The translations under genes and the position numbers were made by a program. DNA of 64,000 nt from Atrichornis clamosus. Lineage: Eukaryota > Chordata > Aves > Passeriformes > Menuridae. The notes below the pieces were generated by a model that worked only from the letters and a program-made list of their open reading frames with translations, searched no databases and had not been told where the DNA came from. The stretch spans positions 56,548 through 120,547 of the forward strand of contig WBMZ01014016.1 of assembly GCA_013400975.1 (NCBI GenBank). Direction: 5' to 3'. Below are positions 53,800 through 64,000 of the stretch, piece after piece (the first letter of the stretch is position 1; the number at the start of each line of letters is the position of its first letter).

Positions 53800-54857
53800 A
53801 AAGTTATTAAAGTCTAGACAGGCAATAGTTCCTCTTCCATTTCTCCAAAACCACTGAAGAGGGAAGCAGAACAAACAGATTTTGCATCAGCAGCAGACTT
53901 CCCAACCAGAAGTTCATATTACAGTGAAAAGTTAAATTCTGTGATCTTTATTTCTTTAATATTCTCAAAGCAAAAGCAATGGGTGGGACAGAATCGGTGA
54001 TAATTAACGTGTATATCAAAGAGCTCAGCTAATGTCAAGGACAGAAATATTTTCCATAACATTTCAAACTACATTCTGCTCTGTGCAAGCACCAGGGAAA
54101 TTTCCACATACCGCATTAAAATTCAATTTGCTGATTCTATTCTGCTCGCTAATACTGAATAGTTAAAGACACAAATTCCTTCAGTGTCTGACAGTATCAC
54201 AAAGCTATGGGTTTTGCACTGAAAAATGCTCTTTTTAACTATTCTATGCAAGGCCAAAGAGCACACGCAGCACACATGGCAGTATCGACATAGCACAAGA
54301 ATCTGATGGTGCGGGAAGCAAGAACAAAAAGAAGGCCTCTTATAATTGTAGAACATCCTTCCCTTCTTAAGTAACATGTTTCTCACCTGTGAAAGTAATC
54401 CAACTATTTATGTCTCCACAAGTTGGTTTTTGTTGTGCTTTTCATGTGATACCATTTAAAACCACAATTTACTTATATATTTTACTGTTTTATCTAGTAG
54501 AATATTTTCACTTTTCCCTTCAACAACAATTAACACCACAATCGAAACTTTGTGCCATCACCAAGGTGTTCCTGTCTTTTTCTCCTCTCTTCCTGAGCAG
54601 CTATTTTTACTCTATAGAGTTGTGTGCATGAAGATTAATTCCCTTGATAACTTGATCATCCATCATTTAACCCCTCTTTAAGAAGTCTGAAGAAAAGGGA
54701 ATAGAGATTCCATGACACAAAGGACAAAAAAAAACCAAGCAAGGAACTGCAGCTTGAACCAGAGAGCTGTTCCTCCCTGAACATCAAGCCAGCCCACACG
54801 CACACACATGAGCTTCAAAGGCAGATCACTAAAGATTTCTTATTAAGCTTTTGGGCC

Positions 54858-54874
54858 TTTTTTTTTTTTTTTTT
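54858..54874 (+). repeat. Poly-T run (17 T)
   Basis: A homopolymer of T in intron 1. It could be a minus-strand A tail, but no element is recognised to its right. Confidence 0.85.
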
Positions 54875-57800
54875 AAAGGGTTAAAGAAGTTCTCAGTTTG
54901 GCTTCCCATTTCTGTGAGTTTAGAAACTTAAGCAATGTTTAATACAAGAAGTACTAAACAGGATCAGGCCAGCTCTCCCATCCCCTTTCCCGGCAATCAC
55001 CAGTTTACTGAGCTCCTGAGCTCAAGCTGCACAGTCAGACCTAATAGTCACTAATGGTCTCTGTTAACTTCTCTAATCCCTTCCTGAGCACATTTACACT
55101 TTCACTCCACATGACATTTTGTTCCACTAACACAGCTGCGATTAAGCAGTTCACAAAGAGTATTTTCTTTTGTTTGCTGTAAAGACAGTAACTTATTTCT
55201 CAAATTCCACTAGAGAAGAACATGTTAAATATCTTGAAGGACTCAGTCGTGCCTCAAAGTTGGCCGACTTCTACTAAACACCAGTAAATGTTTGCAGCTA
55301 CTGAAAATAACATATTTTCTTGTAACAAAACCAAACAATCTCCCAGAACACTAACTATTTTCTCTTCTGAAGACACTGCATGCAAATAAAATTTCAAATT
55401 TTTTTAAAAAACATTGTTAGGATTTTCCTTAGTATTTTGTGACAAACAACACAAAGTAGGCTTAGTGTTTTCCTCCTTTACGTACTGTATTCTTCAAATA
55501 CACAGAGGAGAGAACTGTATCATGGAGCAAGGAAAAAGGGAAAAATTGTTCTCACCAAAACTGTTTGCCAATAGATTAAAACCAACACCAGTGCTAATGT
55601 GATACAATGGTACTAAATAACCTCTGGAAACAAACAAGAATTTAAAAAGACTTCGTTTTTACAATGCATCGCTCTCCTGAAACACACCAGTCTTTTACCA
55701 ATCATGGTGAGTATGCACATTTTAATTTGACATAAAGGAGCTTTACACAGCTATTTCAGTAATTCAGTTCTACGTGTTAGCCCATGTGCTTAAAGCTCCA
55801 GGCTGATTTGGCTGTTCCACACATGTGATAACCTAACTGCAAAGCCACTCAATAAATGAGTCTATATTTCTGATGAAACAAACTTTCAGCACTGCCAGCT
55901 AGCAAATCTTTATAATCAGATAATCTTTAAATTCTTTGTTAAGGTCATTCAAGGGATGCAATGACAGGGCACACTGAAAAATTAAGCTGTTTAAAATTTG
56001 AGGTTCTTGAATATTAGCTTGTTTTGCTAAGAATGCATATTTGTCAGATTACAGTCACAGAAGAAACCTCTTTCAGGAAATCTAAGTCTAAAGTTTTGGG
56101 GTTTCCTTAAAAACTTACAGTGTATATTTCTTGCAGTTCTTATTAAATGGATCACTATAGCAGACTTCCCAGGCAGATTTCTGATTTTCAGAGTCTGAAC
56201 AACCTTACAAATAGTTCTAAAAAACCTATGAAAAACCAAGAAAACAAACAAGTAAAAAGCCACAATACACATCAGATAATCATTAATCCTCAAAGGCCTT
56301 AAACATGACCGCTAAGCTGGGAACACCAAAAGTACTTGCAGCTTTGAAGGTCTGAAAACTCATCCCAACCTTTACGAGGAAGAAACCTCAGCTCAGAGAA
56401 GCCTCCACCACCAGCACACGAGATAAGGACATTCTGGTAAAGCCCATAAACCTGAACTAGAGGGAACTGAAGGTGTCCCAGCACACCTTGAAAAAGCCCA
56501 ACCTTTTTTTCTTCTCAGCCCTCCCTTCTTTACTCCAGCTTCATTTTTTTCCAAACTGTGTGCTCTTCCAAAAAATATTGTTTTTCTAACAGTTTTCACA
56601 AGTTAGACCTTCTAGGTCAAAGTTTTTCAGCTATTCTAGCTACCTTTTAAAATAATTTCTTCCTTTTTTCAGATACAAATCGTTCAACAGCTCAGAACTG
56701 CTATTCCTGTACAGAACACTGATTTTTAAGTTACAGACATAGAGATATATACTGCATCTACTGTAATGTTACGTATCAGTAAGGATGTCAACAGTATCTG
56801 CATTCCACTGGCATCCTACTCAAATTTCCAGTGAAGTTAGCAAGGAAATTCACATCATTCTTCACAGTGTATCAATTCAGATGCCAAACACAAACATCAA
56901 AGTTATTTTTATAGAAAAATATCAAAGTCTTAGTTTTCCCTAGACTGCAGCATTTTTTAAAATATATTTCCATGGATTCATTAGATGTGTTATTATTTGT
57001 TGGTGCCAAATTTTCATACAGTTTTCCAACACTAATTAATAAGCTGAATTTTTCTCCAAGTATTTCTGAAGCTCTGTCTCTAATGGTTAAGAGGAAAACC
57101 CTTCAGGTGCAGGGCACTGGTTTAAGAACACAGAAAAGATGACTGAAGACACACAGAAACTCTAAAAGACAGAGTCTGTTAAGGCTTAACAGAATCACTT
57201 TCCTCCTAGAAACCTATCCAAGATAAATGCTTTACCACAAAGTGCAGAAGGAGCTTATTGACAAATAAATCTCTGAATAATGCATGCATACTGGCAGTAT
57301 TCTTATTCCCTAAATGTCAAATTCACATGAAGAAGTCCAATTTTGGGACTTACAGAAGCTGAAAGCAAACTGGCTTCAGAAGAACAAACAAAAAAAGTAC
57401 CTCAATCATTGAAAAATAGCTAAAACACACTAAGGCACTTGAAAGAAATACCATAACAAAACCTCTGAAGCAGAAACCAGCACTTAACACCTGTTGAAGC
57501 ATCTCACTTAAGGAAGTTCCATACAGTCTTTAATTAGGCTGCTGGAGGGATAACTCCACATAAACCTAACCACACACTTGTCCAGCCAGCGACATGTTCT
57601 ACAGAAATGTCTCTCAAAGTAATATGTGTGCTGTTACTGACATTAAAAAGCAAAGAATAAAAGCAGCCCTTGTACAACCATATCGAACATTTGCTTGCTT
57701 GGGATTCAAACTCCCAAGTTAATTCATTGAAGGCAAATACAGCTTTCCACTGACTTGAGAAAACAGAGCTATTATTTCACTGACCATAATCCTAAGCACT

Positions 57801-59819
57801 AGGAGGGGATTTTCCACTTACTGATTTTACAGTGAAAGGCAAAACTTCTGCTCCATTCCCCTTCTCTAACTTTTCTCATGGTTGAAACACTAAAATTATG
57901 TGAAGAGAGAAATGGGTAAAATCAGTAATGATATCCTCTTTGCCCTTGATAAATTGTGATGAGAGAAGAAAAATCAGCAAGATATTTTACAGTACTGATA
58001 CTCCTGATGAGCAAACTAGGCAGAAAAATTAGACTACCTGTGTGTGACATGGTTAGAAATCTACATACTCTGGTTTTTCACCCCTCTACTGCTTAAGGCA
58101 ACATACAAGCCCGAATCTTTCATCATTTAAACCAGGTGTGACTTTGCCAGGAAGTACAATTTCTAACAGCTGAAGTTTCAAACTTTAATTTAGCTCTCTT
58201 TTTAGTCCATTTCATCTTTTAAAATTACAATATATAGAAGTGGTTAGCAGAAAAAGTCAACAGTCCCATCAAGGAAGATGGAATACATTCAACCCCAGGT
58301 AAGGTTGCTTACAAGTTTGAAATTTTGTAGTTAATATTTCAACAGCAATGTTCTAGAGGGTAAAACACACATGGATTTATGAGTCAAGTCCCATTACTTT
58401 TCCCTGGTGACCCTAAGAAAGCCCTGGAACCACTCGCATCACAGGTTTGTTGGGGCTGGGTTTTATGCCCTATGTGTAGCCATTCACGTCTATATGGAAA
58501 CTTGAAAACACAGTGCAATATGCACACACTATCAAAATGCTAAAGAAATTAATATTAAAAAGGGAAAAATCCTCATCTGGAACATAAAATTAATCACTGG
58601 GAACCAATTCCCCTGCGCAAACAGGGAGCTGCAAATGAGAGCGTCTACAGCCCTGGAGATTATGAGATAAGCTGTGTTCTGTCTGTACTCAGCAATAACT
58701 TGGAAAACCTTTGCACTCAGTTCCTTGGGTTTTTGCTCTAACAGGTTCTGAGAGCCTGGCCACTACATGAGCACAACACTAGCTATTACATGAATAAAGA
58801 CAGACTATAGAATGGGCACTAGACTCAGAGAAGCTGACATCTCCAAGCACGTAATTTTACTAGAAAAATTATTTACATTAACAAACCTTCATGCCTTTCA
58901 ATGTCTATTCTGAAACAGTATTTAAGCCAAATGCAACAGTTTCAACAACATTGGGTAACTGTGCTACTGCAATGAACCACTGTTTATTGTCAGTTTCACC
59001 ACAGCATGGTGCTGAGATTCCAACACACAAGGAAATCCTGGAATGTGCCAGGAAGACTACTGTCATCTGGTTGCTAGAGAACATCAGTTGCACCTACATA
59101 CATACACAGATGTAGCCAAAACAAGTTTAACAGCTGCTGTGAAACTGGATATGAAACACAGGAGAATCTGGTATTTCCACTGATTTATCCAGTTAGAGTT
59201 TAGCTTTTATCATGATGAAAATCACATAAAAAATTAGAAATTTGTATGATGTAACAGTCTTCTCCCCTCAACGGACAAAACTGGACTTCTAGGAAAAGTC
59301 TGATGGGAAAGAGCCTCAGCTTAAGTTCTTTCACTCAAGAAATAAACAGGAGTATTTCCTAATAAACTCAACATGAATTCCAAGCTTTCAGCACAAACAT
59401 AAGTCACCTGCAACAGCATTGTTCAAGAAAAGTCACCCAAGAAGCCTTTCAGCTCCAGATCTACTTTTCTAAGTAAAACAGACTTCAGATAGGCCACTTT
59501 CAAGGCACCTCTCTGCACCTGCCTGAAGCCAAGTACCTACACTACATACATGTAGTCAGAGCAGATGTGAACATCACATGAAAACCATTTTCAGATCCAC
59601 TTCCAAAAATTTCAGCAAGCTCTATAGAATGCTCCCTCCCATATTTCTCCCACAGATACAGACAAGTGCTCTTAAGGAAGACAATTTCCAAGAAACACAA
59701 AAAAACCTTTAGCCAGAGTTGAATAAAGACACCATGAAACCCCGCAAAACCATGTGCTTCCTCTGACAAAGTAGAAGCACACAGAAATTAAAAGTCCCAA
59801 AGTCTACAAATGAGAGTGG

Positions 59820-59945
59820 GGGTTTTTAACAGCATCGGATTAGTTCATGAAGAGGTTTGTGTTCAATTCCAAACCTCATCATTTTTAGGTCAGTCAATTC
59901 TTCTCCCTGTGCTTTACTTTTAGGTACAAAACAGGAGATAAGCCT
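59820..59945 (+). mobile_element. Possible ancient MIR-like SINE remnant
   Basis: The order of features resembles a decayed MIR-type SINE: a TTCAATTCC box-B-like stretch, then a GGTCAGTCAATTCTTCTCCC segment similar to the MIR region around 'gcaagtcacttaacctctc', a CTGTGCTTTACTTTTAGGTA segment like 'tgcctcagtttcctcatctg', and ACAAAACAGGAGATAA like 'taaaatggggataa'. Identity is low and recognised only by eye. Confidence 0.35.
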
Positions 59946-60018
59946 TTTGTCTCTTTTCCAAGTGCCCCATCTAATCTAATTTAATGGCTAACTGTTTGAA
60001 GCAGGAACCATAAGTTGC

Positions 60019-60121
60019 CACACCTGGTCCTAAATCTGTCCTGTAAAATGCCCTGTAAAACTACTGTATTCCCTANACACACCTGGTCCTAATCTGTCCT
60101 GTAAAACTACTGTATTCCCTA
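60019..60121. repeat. Direct duplication around an ambiguous base (N at 60076)
   Basis: A 57-bp segment starting CACACCTGGTCCTAAATCTG and ending with ATTCCCTA is followed by an N and then a 44-bp near copy that lacks one A and a 12-nt stretch. The pattern is the same as at 22489 and suggests a contig join or two alleles placed in tandem. Confidence 0.85.
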
Positions 60122-63100
60122 TAAATACCAGCAATCAAAAATCAGCAGTTTTAATACTGGGGCTCCTTTAATTCTTGACATATTACTCGCAGACATTTCT
60201 GTGGCATATTAAACTTACACATACAAGATAAAGAATGGATGAAATCTTGAGAACAAAGCCTTCCCACTGCTGTTATTCTTTCTTCAGAGTGTCATAACTG
60301 GAGCAGACCTCTATCTTGGCAATTGGATTTCAAATTTACAGAGCATATCGTTGTCCCAAGGCAGCCTACTCAATTAATTGCCTTTTATGACAGCATTTTA
60401 ATGGATAATGATGCACAAAGAGTATGCCTAGTTCCTCCCCAGGTATTTAACTGGTACAGGAGAAAGAGAAGCCGGGACAAAATAAAAACGGCACCAAAGA
60501 GTCATCTTCTGCCCTTCCCATTTGTAAATGCCAGCTTCCTTCTCCGTACTTCAGGAGCAGGTGGGGCTGGGAAACACTTCTTTCAGAAGTTCCACCCTTC
60601 TTTACAGATGCACAGATTTCATTAATAGTTAACTGGCGACATACAACATTAACTTACTCTGGTATTCATAGTTTTCCATCCACGCTTGTCCCATGGTAAG
60701 CGACAGCTTGGGGCAACTGCTTACATACATTTTCTGCACCGTGACACACTACCCCAAGACTTACTTTTCAATCTCTTTGTCTCACTGAATAGTTCATTCT
60801 AAAACAATAAAATTCCAATTTTTCCACAAGCAGAGGAAAGAAAAAATGTGACTGACAGACTCCTGAACTGATAACCAACACTACTTTCAAAATGCAGCAG
60901 CCAGACCAATATTTACATATTCTTAGGTTTAACAAACTCCTGGTGAAATCACTGAGTTTTGCCACCAGTAGACTAAAGGTTCTAGGCTTGTCACGCAAGT
61001 AAACTGCAAAGCTCTTCAAAAGAAAATCATTCCCCTTAGAGAGCTGACCTTACTCTGGGGTTCAGGTTAATAAGTCTTCCCAGGTGCTCTGGAACAACCA
61101 CGGCAGAGGCTCTGGAGTGTAAGGTCTCCTGCATTGTGAAGAACTTTGAACAAGAGAACGTCTGTATTAACAAGGCCCTCTGGGCCATAATGTTGCATAT
61201 TTCAACATATAAATATTTGAAGCCATTTAAGTACAGTGGCGTTCAGAGACCTCAGTGATAAAGAAGAGCTCTGTGAAACTGACAGGCACTTCAACAATAA
61301 ACTCCATTTAAGAGTCTGCCCAGTCTCATTTTATCTAATTACTTACCTCCCTTGCAGGAATAGCACGCTATTAAGGTTTGCTGATTAAGATTTGAAGGCA
61401 CTTTGAAGATTTATTGTACTATACAACCACTAATTATTATTGTTCATGCCTGCATTTGGTTGGGAGAAAAATAGCTATGTGCCAAATAATTTCTGTTCCG
61501 CATGTAAAAATAAAAATATTTGCCCTGCTCTGCTCTTTAACAAGTAAACAGCTAAAAGACTGCATTTTCACCTTCAGGCCTTCTCTGTGATACTCACTCT
61601 ATATGAATCACATAGCTAAAAAAAAAATCTCACCATACAGGAAAAAAAAAAAAGCAAAAAAACACTACAACTTCCTTCCCACTGGAACAGACAAGTACAA
61701 GGTTTGTGCCCTGCTAACTTCCCACTCTCAGGAATGTAATCTCCTCCCTCTCCTAGTCTTCTTCACTGCTTCCCTTCAAGGCATTGAAAATGACAATGCT
61801 ATGCACAAGTTATCACAGGCTCATGATGACCGGTCACAGTGGTTATTTACCACTCATCCACACAGCCCATTTTTACTTTCAAAGGCCTGTGAAGGTGTGA
61901 ATTGACTAGTGGGTCACATCCTTTCCACAGGCTCTGTTAACCTGGTGAAAACGAGTGTTGTGCACTCACTTATCCTTTAACATTCAGCCCATTCTTCTCG
62001 CACAGATACTTCCTTGCTCTTCCATCCACTCAAGTGTCCTGGAGCCTGGGGTTCTCACATACTTCAATTCCACTCAACAACAGCCCCAGATTTCAGACTT
62101 TTTAAATTAAACTGCTAGAACAACACCCTGTCTCCTTTTACACCCAGTACATTCAAATGTATTTACTTTTACTGCACCTTTAACCTACAAAAACCCCCAA
62201 CAATTAGACTCTGATTAGAAAAAAAAAAAAATCAATATAAAAACCCTCATTTAAAGAACATTCATTTTTTTTATCAAGCACAAGCAAGAGGAAAAAAAAA
62301 ACGAAGTTCCATTGTGAAAGGAATATTTTATGTGCTTTTCCAATCACCAAACAGGGTTGTTAGGTTAAAAATTAGTAATAAAGTATCTTTAAAAGTTAAA
62401 CTGTATGTTTTTCTCTCTCTCTTGCTGTTGTTCTTTTCTTAAATGACTGCTTACATTCTAAAACTGTTTATGGAAAGACATCCTTGCTGGCAGATGAAAA
62501 GGGACACTCCAAGTGAAACACATATGCTCAATGTGAAAGCTGAACAGATAGGTACGTTTGATAGCACTAGGAGTGGTAGCAAATTCTGTTGTAACTGCAC
62601 TACCGAAAGATTCTATGACTAGATTTACTCTTTCCTCATCAGTATTTCTTGCACAAGACCCAAATTATTTAAGTTGTTTTCCTATTTGTACTTCCATCGC
62701 GGTTGATTCTAACTCCTGCAGAAATGTCTTTAGAACCTATTTCTGATCATCCAAGACAGACTTGCACAGGTGAAGTTCAGTCAGAGGCCTGATGCTTAAC
62801 GTGAACACAGAAAGCACTCCTGCTCTGGAATGGGTAGGAAACGTCATCATTTCACTAACCTGAGCCCAAACAAATAGCCTGGGAGTCACAACACCTCGGA
62901 ATATATGTATTCAATGACAGCTTTTTAACCTGAGGTTCAACCCTCGGGAAAATGTCTGTGTGTTCTGACCCAGTTTCGCTGCAGTTTCATAAAACACATT
63001 CTCTTCCCTGAAAAGGTTTCAGGAACTGATCACAATTACTGCCCCAGCTAGTTCCACATGCAAAGACTTTCATATTCCCTTCTCCAAAACTCACACCTTA

Positions 63101-63820
63101 ATAAGATGGCTAGACACAGATTACCTGCAACCAACCTTACAGTTTCCATGTCCTACATTTACTTCTGATCCTACCTACAAAACCAAACCGGTTCCCAAAT
63201 GTTTCCCCAGTAAACAGGAGGGGTACAGAACAGCTCCTGGCGGTTCCCTATGAAGTCACTGCCTTTGTTGTTTTAAACATGCAATTTAAAGAGAATGACA
63301 CAATCTAGAATATGAGAGAGATTATCCTGCGGTCTGCGGAGGTGTCGATTGCTAGGAGATAAAAAGCCAATGAAACCTACGCTATTTCTCATCACCGGCC
63401 AACAGATTTATCCTTCATTTCTGCTCCTCCAAAAACGTTAACGTGGAAGAAGTTTCCTCTCTGTTAACAAGTCCCAGGGGTGCGGGGCTTGCTTTGTTTG
63501 GTTGGCGCAAGCAAAACCAAGCTCTTCTCCGCCGGCAGAGTGTGTCCCGCTGCTGCCGAGCACCCAGTCCGACCCTACAGGACCTGGGCTGTGAGTCCCA
63601 GTGAGAGCACCAACACCACCCGCCGCTCCGTGCGGCCTTTCTTCACCTCTCCCACACTCCGCCGCCGGCCCCGCCGCGTTCCTGCGAGAAGCGAAGCCAG
63701 GCGACCACAGGCCCACCAGCGGCCATCCCCCCGCGAGAGCCCCCGTCCCTCCGGGAAAGCCCCGCTCGGCGGAGGCCGCCACCGGGCTCCCTCTCCCGCT
63801 GCCGGGCGCCGCGCACCTAC

Positions 63821-64000
63821 CGCCGCTCTAGAGCCGCCGTCCGCGCACGCAGGGCGGCGATGGAGCCGCAGAGCCCGGGGCTTCGCCCTCCCCCGCAGCG
63901 GCGGCCGCGCAGGGCTGCGGTGGGAGCGCAGGGCTGCCGTGGGAGCGCGGGCAGGGCGGCAGCGCGGAGCAGCATCTCCTCCTGCGCCGGCCGCCAGACC
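63821..64000 (-). other. PTPN13: Probable non-coding first exon of PTPN13 (extent uncertain)
   Basis: The first coding exon begins with only five untranslated bases after a splice acceptor, so a separate 5' UTR exon must lie to the right. The CpG island is the only suitable place. Within it, the best minus-strand donor I see is GGCG|GTAGGTGC, ending the exon at 63821. A second possible donor, GAGAG|GTGAAG, lies near 63645. The transcription start cannot be read from the sequence and may lie beyond the window edge. Confidence 0.35.
63907..63944. repeat. Two tandem 19-bp GC-rich units in the CpG island
   Basis: The unit GCGCAGGGCTGCGGTGGGA is repeated at once with one change (GCGCAGGGCTGCCGTGGGA); a degraded third copy (GCGCGGGCAGGGCGGCAG) follows from 63945. 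Such promoter minisatellites can vary in copy number. No binding factor is assigned. Confidence 0.8.

Larger units (their letters stand above)
38309..63820 (-). other. PTPN13: PTPN13 intron 1 (5' UTR intron, about 25.5 kb)
   Basis: This is AT-rich non-coding sequence between the CpG island and the exon with the start codon. Frames on both strands are short, lack any recognisable protein similarity and look random. I see simple repeats (40251-40263, 49069-49100, 51519-51556, 52681-52696, 53785-53799, 54858-54874, 62220-62232), a possible ancient SINE near 59820-59945, and an ambiguous base with duplicated flanks at 60076. No CR1 tail, tRNA or other RNA gene was recognised. Long first introns of this type often hold enhancers, which cannot be proven from one sequence. 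Confidence 0.8.
1..64000 (-). other. PTPN13: PTPN13 gene, 5' portion (gene-level entry)
   Basis: This is the 5' end of the gene for protein tyrosine phosphatase non-receptor type 13, a very large cytoplasmic, membrane-associated phosphatase. In the known family the order is KIND, coiled coil, FERM, five PDZ domains and a C-terminal PTP domain, about 2,480 residues in human. Only the first 398 codons are in this window, as six exons whose splice phases agree at every junction. The identification rests on near-identity of the translated exons to mammalian PTPN13 as I remember it, for example the start MHVSLAEALEVRGGPLQEEE, FIISPWSLLLLPSGSVSFTD and SIALDIFGPQK. The FERM, PDZ and PTP exons should lie left of position 1. 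The right end of the gene is set by the CpG island; the exact transcription start is not determined. Confidence 0.95.
63500..64000. promoter_or_regulatory. CpG island promoter region, probably shared by PTPN13 and MAPK10
   Basis: Base composition changes abruptly from AT-rich intron to GC-rich, CpG-dense sequence from about 63500, increasing to the window edge. It contains GC-box cores GGGCGG at 63852-63857 and 63954-63959, a GCGGCCGC site at 63901, and two tandem 19-bp units at 63907-63944. No TATA box is evident. This is the usual form of a vertebrate housekeeping-type promoter. In mammals MAPK10 is transcribed divergently from close by PTPN13; a matching arrangement here would put MAPK10 on the plus strand to the right. 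That part is inference. Confidence 0.8.

Noticed and set aside
63601..63831. A 76-codon Pro/Ala-rich plus-strand frame and a 114-codon minus-strand frame in the CpG island
   Set aside because: CpG-rich DNA has few stop codons, so such frames arise by chance; the Pro/Ala/Arg-rich products are typical of that.
1..64000. Prokaryotic features such as operons, CRISPR arrays, insertion sequences or phage
   Set aside because: Spliced vertebrate exons and CR1 elements show this is nuclear vertebrate DNA; no regularly spaced repeats or bacterial gene structure are present.

Overview
The window looks like a piece of a bird nuclear genome. Three fragments are recognisable as CR1 LINE 3' ends (near 22.3-22.8, 25.9-26.1 and 27.7 kb), with the hallmark ATTCTATGATTCTGTGA-type tail. 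Interspersed repeats are otherwise sparse, the DNA is AT-rich and non-coding, and there are short exons with GT/AG splice sites and one CpG island at the right edge. The species cannot be fixed; a crocodilian or other reptile is not strictly excluded.

The only protein-coding gene I can support is the 5' part of PTPN13 (PTP-BAS, FAP-1, PTP1E), on the minus strand and read from right to left. Its six coding exons are 38189-38303 (start codon), 30185-30354, 26250-26315, 23424-23609, 20298-20391 and 8771-9334. They join in frame into 1195 nt, that is 398 codons plus one base. The first four encode the complete KIND domain (residues 1-179). Exons five and six encode the linker that leads towards the coiled coil and FERM domain. 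The FERM, PDZ and tyrosine phosphatase exons are not here and should lie left of position 1.

Layout: 1-8770 is part of the intron after the sixth coding exon; 8.8-38.3 kb holds the coding exons and five introns; 38.3-63.8 kb is the large first intron; about 63.5-64.0 kb is a CpG island that should carry the non-coding first exon and promoter. In other vertebrates MAPK10 starts head-to-head with PTPN13, so this island may be one side of a shared promoter, but no MAPK10 coding sequence is visible.

The rest is intron: decayed CR1 and possible older SINE remnants, simple repeats, an AT-rich TAA-type array at 16.9-17.1 kb, and two single-N positions flanked by duplicated sequence that look like assembly joins. 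I found no undescribed system. The most useful observations are the exon map, an apparent three-residue difference from human inside the KIND domain, the two suspect joins, and the bidirectional-promoter question.
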